Shown: positions 1 through 8,959, counted from the first letter of the stretch. The stretch is 64,000 nucleotides of DNA from Luteitalea pratensis (GCF_001618865.1 NZ_CP015136.1:3011001-3075000); one strand, 5' to 3'. A program made the numbers and translations. The notes: generated by a model from the sequence alone, not told the origin.

Positions 1-563
1 TACACGGCCGTCAGCTTCGACTTTTGCTGAACGATTCACGCCGGGTACAGACGAGGTACGATGGCTCACAAAATCGCTTGACCTCGAGCGCGTGGAGTCC
101 GATCATCCCCCCTTGATATCAATGCTGCGGACTGTGTAGGTCTTCAGTGCCAGCCAAAGCGACGGTGCTGTTGGAACCGTTCGCGGCATCGTTGTGTCCG
201 TGGCGCATGCTCCGACCGCGGTGAGAAGCCGCGGCCCCGGAAGGGGGCGTTCTATGCACTGGCCACACCGCCGGCTGGATCCCTGACCCGCGCGACCCGC
301 GAGACTCTGCGGTCGTCTACGCGATCGTGCGCCGCCTCATGGATCGCGGGGGTTGCGGACGCGCGCCGCACTGCCGCCTCCGTCGAACGCTCGCCCGGCT
401 TGTTCGCGCGCATCCGCACGAATCTCGCCGCGCAGCTGCGGTAACCCTCCGTCCCCTCTGGCCTGACATCGGATTGTGGTCGCTCGTCATGCGGATTCCG
501 TGGTTAACGGGCAGTTCGGGCTTCGATCGAGTCGCACCAACGCAGCACTGACAAGGAGGTCGA
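1..563. other. No gene recognised in the first 563 bases
   Basis: Short frames run on both strands but none looks like a protein: they are arginine-rich, lack family motifs and overlap each other. The only clear signal is a strong ribosome-binding site (AAGGAGG, about 553-559) that serves the gene starting at 564. No RNA gene or repeat was recognised. Confidence 0.45.
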
Positions 564-1418
564 ATGGCTGAAACACCAAGGAAGAACGACACGAGATCGT
601 TGGCGGACCGTCTCGTCCCGGATCCGAAGAATCCTCCCGATTTGACGATGCTCCAGGGCTGGCTGGGGGCCTCGTCGGAGGAGAGGCACCGCCGTCTTTA
701 TCTGGACCCGGAAATGTCGCGATCGCTGGAGATCCCCGGCGACGCGATCGTGCACACGCAGGACATTCCTCCTGACGTCAATCCGCTCGGCGGCAGCTGG
801 GTGTGGATCAAGGCTGACGCAGCCATCAAGCAAGGCCCAGGACTGGAGCGCTTGTACGCCCGCTTCCTTCGCGGGCAGATTCAGCAGGACTTCCTTGCGG
901 GCGGGGGCGCAGGAGTCGGTGCGGGAACTGTCGGCGCACCTGGTGGCGGAGCGGCTACGAGCCCCTTGATCTGTCCGCCTCAGACGGTCTTCACCTGTCC
1001 GACGCGGACGGCCTGGTGCCGACCATCGGTGTTCACGATCTGTCCGTCGCAACTGACGATCTGTGCGACTCGTCAGGTCATCTGTCAGGTGACGGCGCCG
1101 GTGCAATGCGCGCCGTCGCTCTCGTTCCAGTGCCCGACGCGGATCTGTCCGTCGGCGGTGGACGCGTGTCCGAGCGCGCCCGGCGGCTGCTGGGACCCGA
1201 CGATCGTGCAGGGAACGATCGTTCAGCAACCGGGTCTCGGACAGGTGGGATTGCAGGGCGGCTTCGGCTTCGATCCGTCAGGTGGGATGGGATTCGGGCC
1301 GGCCGGAGGTGGTTTGGTCGGCGCGGCAGCCTTCGCGACCGGTTGGGCAGCGTGCCGGACCCGTGTGTTCCCCTTGTGCGACCCGTTCACGCGTACGCCG
1401 CTTCTCTGCCCGGTGTAG
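564..1418 (+). CDS. Cys-rich repeat protein with a conserved LxGWLG-type N-terminal domain
   Basis: This is a 284-residue protein with a strong AAGGAGG site about 5 bases before the ATG. Residues about 28-110 (QGWLGASSEE, RLYLDPE, NPLGGSWVWIK) resemble a family of small bacterial hypothetical proteins that I recall but cannot name. Residues 137-209 hold eleven cysteines at a regular spacing of mostly 7 or 8 residues (137, 145, 152, 160, 167, 174, 182, 190, 195, 202, 209), with Thr, Ile, Val, Phe and Pro between them. A Gly-rich stretch follows, then three more cysteines at 264, 272 and 282. No signal peptide is visible. The regular spacing suggests a disulfide- or metal-staked solenoid. A leader-plus-core modified peptide is an alternative, although the N-terminal part is long for a leader. 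No maturation enzyme lies beside it. Function is unknown. Confidence 0.8.
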   Translation: MAETPRKNDTRSLADRLVPDPKNPPDLTMLQGWLGASSEERHRRLYLDPEMSRSLEIPGDAIVHTQDIPPDVNPLGGSWVWIKADAAIKQGPGLERLYARFLRGQIQQDFLAGGGAGVGAGTVGAPGGGAATSPLICPPQTVFTCPTRTAWCRPSVFTICPSQLTICATRQVICQVTAPVQCAPSLSFQCPTRICPSAVDACPSAPGGCWDPTIVQGTIVQQPGLGQVGLQGGFGFDPSGGMGFGPAGGGLVGAAAFATGWAACRTRVFPLCDPFTRTPLLCPV

Positions 1419-1452
1419 GTGGGGCGCGTCACGGGTAAGGTAGTGATCCAGC

Positions 1453-1480
1453 GGCGGCCTGTCGACACTGGCAGGCCGCC
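1453..1480 (+). terminator. Hairpin after the Cys-rich protein gene
   Basis: There is a perfect 9-bp inverted repeat, GGCGGCCTG and CAGGCCGCC, with a 10-base loop, 35 bases after the stop codon of the gene at 564. No T-tract follows, so it is a hairpin of terminator type rather than a canonical intrinsic terminator. Confidence 0.5.
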
Positions 1481-1654
1481 AAGCTGGGCTCACCGACATT
1501 CTGTGCGTTCTCGCGCGAGTTGCCGCCACGCCTACGCCGGCCCGTATGGCCTTTGAGGCGTCGAGCGTCCGTGACAGCCGATATGATCCGCATGACGACC
1601 ACGTCCCGTTCGCAGCGCGATGACCATCGGCTACGGGCTCTCGTTCACGCACGC

Positions 1655-1927
1655 TTACGGTCGTCTGTCCCAATCGCCGACTTGAACGAGAGCCGCCAAC
1701 CCGCTGACGGTGATGGTGCCGGACACCAGATCCCCCGCGGCGATCGTCAATCCATACTCGTGAACCTCACCCGAACGCACGCCGCGCGCAACCGGCGCCC
1801 CGAAGGAGAGCGCGCTGGCCTGGCCGGACGTGCCTCGGCCAGCTGGCGGGGCCTGACCAGTCAGGCCTTGGACGTGCGCGAGTAACCCGACAAGCAAGGC
1901 CAACGTCAGACGGGATACGAGCTTCAC
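1655..1927 (-). pseudogene. Secreted protein, N-terminal fragment
   Basis: A GTG start at 1927 lies 7 bases after a GGAGG site. It opens a signal peptide (LTLALLVGLLAHVQG) followed by ARGVRSGEVHEYGLTIAAGD. That pattern resembles the start of the small beta-sandwich found at the N-terminus of acidobacterial CHAT, hydrolase and TPR proteins. The frame stops after about 90 residues, just as the domain begins, and no good continuation appears in the other frames. I read it as a truncated exported protein. The good start signals say it could still be translated. Confidence 0.45.
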
Positions 1928-1948
1928 GCAGTACCTCCGGATCGGCAC

Positions 1949-2298
1949 GACAACTGCTGCAACGAAATTGCAGATGCCGGCAATAGAATCAGCTCCGGCG
2001 CTGCGGGCTGGTCATTCCATGTTGTCTGCCTAGGACGCCTTCATTGCGGCTCGATAGGCGAGTCGGGCGAGCCGATCATGATCCCGTGTCACCGTACATA
2101 CCTCATCGAACACCATCAGGCGCACGACATGTGGCGTCGGAACTCGAGCGCGCACTCGAGTGACCTGGACGACCACACCTTGCTAGGCTCCACTCCTGCG
2201 CCGGCTGTCGTTCTCCTGGTACCAAAGCGACGAGAACTCGCGAGAACATGCAGAATGTCCTTGGACGTAGCAGCGATACTTTCACCATATACGGGCTG
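1949..2298. other. Intergenic stretch without a recognisable gene
   Basis: About 350 bases lie between the truncated secreted gene and the C-terminal end of the kinase-propeller gene. Short frames on both strands show no family motif, signal peptide or ribosome-binding site that I trust. Confidence 0.4.
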
Positions 2299-4446
2299 CT
2301 AGGGTAGGCGTCGTCTCAGCTCATCAAACCAGCCTTCCACAACAACGGCTTCAAGAGGAGTGCCTCGATCTTCAGCTGCCGGCTTCAGCAACACGAACTG
2401 ATTGCCATCCGGCATCACGTCGAAGCGCCGATAACCCCACAGCGGAGCCATGTAGTCTCCCTGGACTCGTAACCGCGGCTTAGAAACCGTGAGTGCCGGT
2501 CCCTGTCGTGAGGACACTTGCACTTCGAATACCTGTCGGCCATCGTTCGACATGTAGAACAACCGCTTGCCGTCGATCGACCAGACCGGAGACGCGCCGC
2601 CCGTCGTGGACACGGGTTGCCGCTCGGTCATCTGAGGAAAGCGTTCGAGCCACACTTCGTAGCGTCCGGTTCGATCCGACTCGTACGCAATCCACTCGCC
2701 GTTCGGTGACACCGCTCCATTTGCCTCATTGGCAGTGGAGGCCAGTAGTGGCGTTGCCGCCGGATTCCCCGGCGTCGCCAGTAGCAGATCCTGTTCACGG
2801 TAGATGCCATACGAACCAAGGCGCGCCCTCGAAACAATGAGACGTCCATCCGGCAATCGCGCATTTGGCGCATACGTCCATCCGCCGGCGCTCGGTGTCC
2901 ACACCAGCGTCGCCTGACCGGTGCCGTCGGCGCGTTGCGAGTACACCGCAGCCGCGCCACCGCGGATCTGCTCGAACACCAGGGTCTCTCGATCTGCCCA
3001 GAGTGGACGCCCGCTTCGTGTATCAGCTGTGATCGGTGTCATGACACTGCGGCGCGTGTCGTACACCTTTACGCGCGCTGCCGCCCCCGGGTTGGTGCCA
3101 ACCGCGATCTTGTCTCCGGTCGGCGAGATGCGAACAAACGCGTACGGGCCCGGCGGAATGTTGGGGAGTGGCGATTCACGTCCTGCTGCTGTGTCAACGA
3201 GCATCAACGACGATTCGCGCGTAGCGCGACCAGTCACTGCCGCCCCAACCATGTACACAAGCCTTCCGTCGTCCGAAACGCTCATGCGCGCCGGTCCACC
3301 AGGAAAAACAAATGACACTGCCTCGGCGAGCGGCGAAGCATCGCCGATGGGCTGCAAGGCATTCACGTCAAACTTCACCACCCACAACGTGCCGTCCCGG
3401 AGGAAGAGCAAATGCCCGTTCGCCACGTATTGCGCGAAAGGTGCTGGCATCACCGAACGAACTTCTCGGGTATCGGTACTGGCGACAAAAAGTCCACCTT
3501 GAGCCCGAATGCCCGTGAACAATACCCGTTTGCCGTCCGGTAGAAACTGTGGTCGCCCGTGAACGTCGCCTTCGGCGGCCTTGGTGAGCCGTTGCGCAAC
3601 TCCACCGGTGTCGCGCACGATCATCAGCCCCGGCTCAGGCTCCATGGCAAAGACGATGTTGCCGCCGCGGCCCCACGACGCGCCTCTCACAACCCCGAGT
3701 GTGGCGCCCGGCAGTTGGCAAATCGATTCCGCTGTTCCGCCATCGATCGGCACTTTCTTCAGCGTCCGGTTGCGCAGATCGAACGCAAGCAGCGATCGCC
3801 CATCCGGCGAGAGTGTTACGCGCGGATCGATGCCTTCGGTGCCTGGAATGAGCTGTGCGTCAAGACTGTCCAACGATCTGACGTAGAACTGCCTGACGCC
3901 ATTCTTCTCACCGACAAAAACGATTCGACGGCCATCCGGCGTAATTGCCAGTGGATATGGCACGTCCGCAAACTGCACGCCGGACGGCGGCACGAGCGCC
4001 AGGCGGGTCACAGGCGCGTGTAAGGTGGCGCTGCCATCCGGTCGAAGCCACAACCAGACGCCGACGCCCGACGCAAGTGCTGCGGCAAGACTCGCCGCCG
4101 CGACGAGCCACCGCGTTCGTCCTCTGCGCGGAGCCGCTGTTGCTTGTGTCGTTGGCCACGCCGTCGCCAGCTCGGACAGCTCGAACAGCGCGACGGCGAT
4201 ATCAGGAACGCGCGCGCTGACATTCTTTTCCAGGCATCGCTGCACAAGGCGGCGCGCAAGGGGCGGCATGTCGGCGGGCAGTGCGCTCCAGTCGGGTTCG
4301 GTCTTGAGCACCGCCGCGAGCGCTTCCGCGACGTCATCGGCGGGAAACGCGCGTTCACCCGTGAGCATCTCGAATAGTACGCAGCCGAACGCCCAGATAT
4401 CCGATCGTTTGTCTGTCGGACGTCCTTTCGCCTGTTCGGGGCTCAT
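2299..4446 (-). CDS. Ser/Thr kinase-propeller protein, C-terminal part (frameshifted gene)
   Basis: This 715-residue frame opens inside a protein kinase at the APE-like motif MSPEQAKG (SDIWAFGCVLFEML follows). It then has one membrane segment (WLVAAASLAAALASGVGVWLW) and a long TolB/PD40-like beta-propeller with repeated blades of the type SPDGRSLLAF and TPDGRRIVFV. It is the continuation of the frame at 4482-5030. The missing link TSPALTASGVILGTAAYM is readable in this frame upstream of the annotated ATG, so the two halves are one gene separated by a one-base shift. The intact protein would have a cytoplasmic kinase and an extracytoplasmic propeller. Whether the shift is real or a sequencing error cannot be told from here. 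Confidence 0.85.
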   Translation of the reverse strand: MSPEQAKGRPTDKRSDIWAFGCVLFEMLTGERAFPADDVAEALAAVLKTEPDWSALPADMPPLARRLVQRCLEKNVSARVPDIAVALFELSELATAWPTTQATAAPRRGRTRWLVAAASLAAALASGVGVWLWLRPDGSATLHAPVTRLALVPPSGVQFADVPYPLAITPDGRRIVFVGEKNGVRQFYVRSLDSLDAQLIPGTEGIDPRVTLSPDGRSLLAFDLRNRTLKKVPIDGGTAESICQLPGATLGVVRGASWGRGGNIVFAMEPEPGLMIVRDTGGVAQRLTKAAEGDVHGRPQFLPDGKRVLFTGIRAQGGLFVASTDTREVRSVMPAPFAQYVANGHLLFLRDGTLWVVKFDVNALQPIGDASPLAEAVSFVFPGGPARMSVSDDGRLVYMVGAAVTGRATRESSLMLVDTAAGRESPLPNIPPGPYAFVRISPTGDKIAVGTNPGAAARVKVYDTRRSVMTPITADTRSGRPLWADRETLVFEQIRGGAAAVYSQRADGTGQATLVWTPSAGGWTYAPNARLPDGRLIVSRARLGSYGIYREQDLLLATPGNPAATPLLASTANEANGAVSPNGEWIAYESDRTGRYEVWLERFPQMTERQPVSTTGGASPVWSIDGKRLFYMSNDGRQVFEVQVSSRQGPALTVSKPRLRVQGDYMAPLWGYRRFDVMPDGNQFVLLKPAAEDRGTPLEAVVVEGWFDELRRRLP

Positions 4447-4481
4447 GTAGGCGGCCGTGCCGAGAATGACGCCGCTCGCCG

Positions 4482-5030
4482 TCAGCGCAGGACTGGTAAT
4501 CGTCGTCGCACTGGCGACCGAACGCTTGGCGGTGGCGCATCAACTTTGGCCAAACCAAAGTCGAGCACCTTGACGACGCCATCGGCACGAATCTTGATAT
4601 TCGCAGGTTTGAGATCGCGATGGACGATTCCGACGGCGTGCGCCGCGGCGAGCGCGTCGGCGATCTGGCGGGCAATCGGTACCGTCTCGTCAAACGGAAT
4701 CGGGGCGCGCGCAATGCGATCAGCGAGCGTTTCCCCCTCGACCAGCTCGATCACGAGCGCACGGCCGCTGGTGTCTGAAGACGGGTGCCGCTCGACGACG
4801 CCGTAGATTTGCGCGATTGAAGGATGATTGAGTGCAGCGAGTGTCTGAGCCTCGCGGACAAAACGCGCGATCCGATCACTATCGGTCGCGAACGCCTCCG
4901 GCAGGATCTTCAGCGCGACCGAACGACCGAGGTGTGTATCGCGCGCGCGATAGACCTCGCCCATGCCGCCGGACCCGAGGAGCGCCACCACTTCGTAGCA
5001 TCCGAACCGGACGCCAGCGGACAACGTCAT
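4482..5030 (-). CDS. Ser/Thr kinase catalytic N-terminal part (frameshifted gene)
   Basis: I chose the ATG at 5030 (MTLSAGVRFGCYEVV) because the kinase fold starts there; the frame is open further upstream without motif support. The Gly-rich loop LGSGGMGEVYRARD, the lysine in VALKILPE, the catalytic loop HRDLKPAN and the DFG in VLDFGLAK are all present. After FGLAKVDAPP the frame runs out through an Arg-rich nonsense tail (about 4482-4545). The following kinase residues continue one base out of phase in the gene ending at 2299. The gene is divergent from the PEP-mutase/LuxR chimera. Confidence 0.85.
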   Translation of the reverse strand: MTLSAGVRFGCYEVVALLGSGGMGEVYRARDTHLGRSVALKILPEAFATDSDRIARFVREAQTLAALNHPSIAQIYGVVERHPSSDTSGRALVIELVEGETLADRIARAPIPFDETVPIARQIADALAAAHAVGIVHRDLKPANIKIRADGVVKVLDFGLAKVDAPPPSVRSPVRRRLPVLR

Positions 5031-5285
5031 GTTGCGACCGATTCTATGTCTATGTGAGTGGTTCGCCAGACGCTGGGAGTGCAGTCGAGCTGGCGTACTT
5101 AGTCTCAATCGACGAAATCGTCACAGCAGTTCTCGCCGTGCCGCGATCCGGCGACGTCGGGGCATAGGAAGCGTTCGCCGTCGCCGTCGAGAGTCGCTCC
5201 GGAAACTATACATCAGCGATCGACAACGATGGACGTGAGGTTTCTGGAGAAGATTCCCGGCAGGCCGGAGTCGTCTGCGATCGGT

Positions 5286-5345
5286 CGGTGACGCGGCCTT
5301 GGGTTGGGCGGACTACGAGTCCCGATCGAGGTATGCACCAACGCC
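5286..5345 (-). repeat. Dispersed intergenic repeat, copy 1
   Basis: The plus strand reads CGGTGAC at 5286, GGGTTGGGC, a small hairpin GGACT-ACG-AGTCC, and GCACCAACGCC at 5335-5345. The same order of blocks occurs at 38049-38107, and the end blocks recur at 58261-58307. GTTGG and CCAAC can pair, so the whole unit may fold. It lies just upstream of the gene at 5472. Confidence 0.6.
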
Positions 5346-5471
5346 TCGATGAGCGCTGGCGTAGGCGCCGAGCCGCGTCAGGCACGACATGTCGTGACCG
5401 CCGACACATCATGGTCGCGCTGTCACAGATCGACATCGCGTCCGGTCTATGCGGTGAACTGCCCTCACAGC

Positions 5472-6143
5472 ATGGAGCCTCCGAAGAACAATCTCGACCA
5501 GGCGTTACCGCCGACGACCATTGCAACAAAGGCCGTGCCGTCCCGGGCCGCTCTCGACGCGCGAAGAGGCGCTGTCCGAGCCCTGCACGCCGCCGGTTGC
5601 TTCGTGATCCCCAATCCATGGGACGCCGGGTCGGCGCGGTACCTGCGGCAGCTCGGATTCCCCGCGCTGGCCACGACTAGCGCAGGCTTTGCCTTCTCTC
5701 AGGGGTTGCTTGACTCCGAGACCGCGGTTGTCCGCGATCGCACCCTGCGCCACATCGCCGACATCGTGTCTGCAGTCGACGTACCGGTCAGCGCCGACTT
5801 TACGTCCGGATACGGGCTCGAGCCGCGCGACGTCGCGGAAAGCGTGTCGCGCTGCGTCGCGACGGGTCGCGGTGCCATCGAGCGGAGTCGCGCCGCGCTC
5901 CGTCTCGACTCGGAGGTTCAAGTCTTGAGGAACTGCTATACGTCATTGACGCCCCGCGAACGCGAGGTGATGGCATTGGTCGTGTCCGGGCTGTTGAACA
6001 AGCAGGTCGGTGGCGAACTCGGCATCAGCGAGATCACCGTGAAGGCGCACAGAGGTCAGGTGATGCGGAAGATGAAGGCCGACTCGCTCCCACACCTGGT
6101 AACGATGGCCGGACGCCTCGGCCCCCGGTCCGCCGAGCACTGA
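5472..6143 (+). CDS. PEP mutase/isocitrate lyase N-terminal part fused to a LuxR/FixJ-type DNA-binding domain
   Basis: This 223-residue protein reads from the ATG at 5472; the frame is open upstream but crosses the repeat. Residues about 35-132 match the first half of the PEP-mutase/isocitrate-lyase superfamily (FVIPNPWDAGSARYL, ALATTSAGFAFS, VPVSADFTSGYG). The C-terminal half of that barrel is missing. From about residue 133 (RGAIERSRAALRLDSE) the sequence is the linker and HTH of a FixJ/NarL response regulator: LTPREREVMALVVSGLLNKQ, then EITVKAHRGQVMRKM. Neither half is complete: the barrel lacks the later strands and the regulator lacks its receiver domain. It looks like an in-frame deletion fusion of two genes. 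The DNA-binding domain could still fold, while catalysis is unlikely. Confidence 0.75.
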   Translation: MEPPKNNLDQALPPTTIATKAVPSRAALDARRGAVRALHAAGCFVIPNPWDAGSARYLRQLGFPALATTSAGFAFSQGLLDSETAVVRDRTLRHIADIVSAVDVPVSADFTSGYGLEPRDVAESVSRCVATGRGAIERSRAALRLDSEVQVLRNCYTSLTPREREVMALVVSGLLNKQVGGELGISEITVKAHRGQVMRKMKADSLPHLVTMAGRLGPRSAEH

Positions 6144-6158
6144 CCGAGGCCGACGCGC

Positions 6159-6907
6159 TCAGGAATCTGTGCCGTCCTCGGAACAGTCGGGCTCACGGCC
6201 CTCTTCTGCGACTGACCGGGGATGCACCTCGCGGTCGTGGACGTGCAGAGCCGGCGTTCGGTCGATGAGCAGGCTGAGGAGTTCGGGCCGGCTGTAGTGA
6301 CCGCGCGAGTCCATCAGCTGCTTGCGCCTTTCGATGAGCGTGAAGTCGAGGTCGGCGACGAGCACGCCTTCGCCCGAACGGATTGGCTCGCCGAGCAGCG
6401 TGCCATCGGGCGCCACGATGGCCGTGAAGCACCCGCCGGAGATCGGGCCGATGCTGCTCTCCGTGTCCGTCGCAATCTGCGCCTGCTGATCGGGATCGAG
6501 CCAGGCGGTTGCGCAGACCACGAAGCACGCGGACTCGAGCGCATGCTGCCGGATGTTGATCTCCGTCTGCTCGGCGAACCGAGGGCCGAAGATCGAGCCG
6601 GGGTACATGGCCGAGTGTATCTGCTCCCCGTCCGCCATCATGGCGTAGCGCGCCAATGGGTTGTAGTGCTCCCAGCACGCCAGTTGGCCGATCCTGCCGA
6701 CCTTGCTGTCGACGGCGCGCAGGCCCGAACCATCTCCTGGATGAACGAAAAATACGGGTAGTACGGGACCACCGTCTCCGGGAAGGTGGCAAAGTGCACG
6801 CCACGTCGTCCGAGGTCGGCGATGGTGCGCACCACCTTGTCGATGGTGCCCTCACGGCTGTAGAGCACGGGGCTCAACTGGACGGCCGCTGCCCTTACTC
6901 GCGTCAT
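6159..6907 (-). pseudogene. Nitrilase with internal deletion and frameshift
   Basis: The N-terminal part starts at 6907 ([15 protein letters not shown]) and carries the first catalytic Glu in [14 protein letters not shown]. After SFIQ the frame jumps at about 6740. The continuation, [14 protein letters not shown] then [15 protein letters not shown] with the nucleophile Cys, is in another frame and runs to 6159. In intact nitrilases roughly 80-90 residues lie between these points, including the catalytic Lys (KRRK..PT.HER region). That block is gone. The protein therefore lacks one of the Glu-Lys-Cys triad and is out of frame, so I call it a pseudogene. It is last in a minus-strand cluster with the redoxin, cupin and VOC genes. 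Confidence 0.75.
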
Positions 6908-6942
6908 TGTTCGACTCCTGGCCTCGTAGCCCGCGAACGCCG

Positions 6943-7782
6943 TCAGCCGAACGTGAATGCGAACGCCTCTACGCCGCCGTCGAGGAACTCGATCTCGAAG
7001 GTCCGATCGACGATGAGCCCGGGTTGCCGGACCAGTTGATACAAGCGCTGCTCGATGACCGTGCCGGCGCCGCGGTCGTCGACGTCCACGCCGCGCGCAG
7101 GACCTGGCGGCTGACCGTCGACCGAGACGCGAAAGCGCACCCGGCCATCGCGATGCAGCGGCCCCATGACCAGGTGGACGTCGCGCGCGTGAAATTGGCA
7201 GACGATCCGTCCAGGGGCGCTGCCGAGGATCGTCGGCTGGCTTTCCATCGTCCACTCGCCGTCGAGGGCCCAACGATTGAGATCCAGCCGCGCCGGGACC
7301 TTGTAGGCGCGGCGCTTTGCCAACGACGCGCCGCCCGGCGATGCGAAGCCCTCGCTGCGGTCATGCCCGAGGTAGATCTCGGGAGATTTCAGGCTCGGCC
7401 AATCGGCGGCCAGCTCGAATCCCGTCGCCATGACCGACACGATGCCGCGGTCGTCGCCCGTGGCGCCGGAGGCTCCGAGCAGTCGCTGCATGGCCTTCTC
7501 CGACCGCTCGTACTCGCCCTCGCCGAAGTGGCGGTAGCGGACGCGTCCGCCCGCGTCGAGGAGGTAGAGCGCGGGCCAGTGGTGGTTGTCGAACGCCCGC
7601 CAGAGGACGTAGTGGTTGTCGAGCGCGATCGGGAAGCCGATGTTCATGTGCTGCATCGCGCGACGCACGTTGTCGAGGTCCTTCTCGAAGGCGAACTCGG
7701 GTGTGTGCACGCCGATCACGGCCAGCGTCATCACCGCCGAGCCAAGAAATGTGCGTCGGCCGAAGACGCGTGTCGCTGGCAT
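6943..7782 (-). CDS. DipZ-like thioredoxin-fold protein lacking the CxxC motif
   Basis: This 279-residue protein has a GGAG site 9 bases before the start. From [18 protein letters not shown] (residue about 22) onward it follows the redoxin domain and C-terminal beta domain of DipZ-like thiol-disulfide proteins: [34 protein letters not shown], and [10 protein letters not shown] near the end. The preceding part, which should hold FWTYSCINC-like residues with the CxxC, is replaced by [19 protein letters not shown], a Tat/Sec-like leader. The redox centre is absent, so disulfide exchange is unlikely. It looks like a leader joined to the domain by deletion. It lies 15 bases downstream of the cupin gene in the same direction. 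Confidence 0.75.
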   Translation of the reverse strand: MPATRVFGRRTFLGSAVMTLAVIGVHTPEFAFEKDLDNVRRAMQHMNIGFPIALDNHYVLWRAFDNHHWPALYLLDAGGRVRYRHFGEGEYERSEKAMQRLLGASGATGDDRGIVSVMATGFELAADWPSLKSPEIYLGHDRSEGFASPGGASLAKRRAYKVPARLDLNRWALDGEWTMESQPTILGSAPGRIVCQFHARDVHLVMGPLHRDGRVRFRVSVDGQPPGPARGVDVDDRGAGTVIEQRLYQLVRQPGLIVDRTFEIEFLDGGVEAFAFTFG

Positions 7783-7797
7783 GACATCACGCTCCGG

Positions 7798-8226
7798 CTA
7801 CCTGGCCATGACGAGCAGCGGCTTGCCCTTCTCGACGATGTACGTGGCGAGTTCCACGCCGCTGCCGCTGCCGACGTTTTTCGCCGCGTGGACCATACCT
7901 GCAGGAATGAACAGGACGCCGCCGGCCTTGAGGGTCACTGGCGGCTTGCCGTCGATCTGGTACTCCAACGAGCCTTCCAGGACATTGACAATCTCTTCGC
8001 CGGGATGCGAATGCCGGCCAAACGCCACGCCGGCATCCAGCTCGACGCGCACTTGCACGACTTCGCGTCCGGGGACGCCCAGATCGTGCCGTTGAAGGTC
8101 GATTCGCCGGATTCCCTGCTGCGGTGCCTGCGCCACGGACACCGTCACGGCGCTGCCGACGACCACGCCAACCGCGGCAAGGATCGCCACCGCCCAGATG
8201 CGCGCTGTTGTCCCAGGAACGAGCAT
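7798..8226 (-). CDS. Exported cupin-domain protein
   Basis: The ATG at 8226 lies 6 bases after a GGAGGT site; a longer frame runs upstream without such a signal. A signal peptide or anchor (AVAILAAVGVVVGSAVTVSVAQA) is followed by a single small cupin barrel. Motif 1 is visible as GVAFGRHSHPGEEIVNVLEG and motif 2 as VLFIPAGMVHAAKN. The histidines and glutamate expected for metal binding are present. The substrate cannot be told. It is the second gene of the VOC-cupin-redoxin-nitrilase cluster, 58 bases after the VOC gene. Confidence 0.85.
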   Translation of the reverse strand: MLVPGTTARIWAVAILAAVGVVVGSAVTVSVAQAPQQGIRRIDLQRHDLGVPGREVVQVRVELDAGVAFGRHSHPGEEIVNVLEGSLEYQIDGKPPVTLKAGGVLFIPAGMVHAAKNVGSGSGVELATYIVEKGKPLLVMAR

Positions 8227-8284
8227 GGCCTTACCTCCGTGATCCGACTTCAACCTGGCGCGAATCAGGGTGCTCATGACGGCG

Positions 8285-8959
8285 TCACCGCAGGACGGCG
8301 TCGATGTGGCGAGTGCCGGCCGCGGCCGCTTCCTCGGACGTCTTGCCTTCGCCACGCGCGACGATGTAGGCGGCGTACCAATCCGACCAGTGGTGCTTCG
8401 GCGCGGTCGGTTCGAACTGGCCGTGCCCGTTCTCGGCGTCCTTCAGCAGTTCAGTCAGGGTCGCGACGTCGAGGCTGCTGAATCCCCGGCCGGGAAGCCG
8501 TGTCGTGATCTCCTGGAGCAGCCAGCTGTTGCCGTCGGGATCGCTGAACGTTGCATAGGTGTTGTAGGAGTGTGCGTCTGGGTCGCGCCCGGGCAGGCGC
8601 GGGCCCCCGATGCTGGCGAAGTGGAACGGCTCGCTCACGTCGGCGCCACGGCCGATGAGTTCCGTCCGGGCCATCTCCATGTTGGACACGATCAGGTACG
8701 GGTTCTTGCTCGAGCCCGGTTCCGCCGCCGTGATGCCCTTGCCGAAGTGAATCGAGCACGGTGATCCGGGAGGCGTCATCTGCACCCCGCGCCAGTCAGG
8801 CCCGTTGGTGAAGTCGCCATCCATCCGCCACCCCAGGCTCTCGTAGAAACGCTTGGACCGATCGACGTCGGACACCGGAATGACGACGACCTCGAGTTTC
8901 AGATCGACCGTCGCGGCGGTCGGGGCGGCGTCGCCCTTGACCAATTCTGGGCTGCTCAT
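8285..8959 (-). CDS. VOC (glyoxalase/bleomycin-resistance-like) family protein
   Basis: This 224-residue protein has a GGAGAG site before the ATG. The first 150 residues form a vicinal-oxygen-chelate domain (LEVVVIPVSDVDRSKRFYES, TFSDPDGNSWLLQEI). A C-terminal extension (HHWSDWYAAYIVARGEGKTSE) is common in acidobacterial and actinobacterial members and has no assigned role. It is the first gene of a four-gene minus-strand cluster. The substrate is unknown. Confidence 0.85.
   Translation of the reverse strand: MSSPELVKGDAAPTAATVDLKLEVVVIPVSDVDRSKRFYESLGWRMDGDFTNGPDWRGVQMTPPGSPCSIHFGKGITAAEPGSSKNPYLIVSNMEMARTELIGRGADVSEPFHFASIGGPRLPGRDPDAHSYNTYATFSDPDGNSWLLQEITTRLPGRGFSSLDVATLTELLKDAENGHGQFEPTAPKHHWSDWYAAYIVARGEGKTSEEAAAAGTRHIDAVLR

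Noticed and set aside
6907-8481. 524-residue plus-strand frame
   Set aside because: It is the antisense shadow of the nitrilase-redoxin-cupin-VOC cluster, rich in Arg, His and Asp with no family motif.
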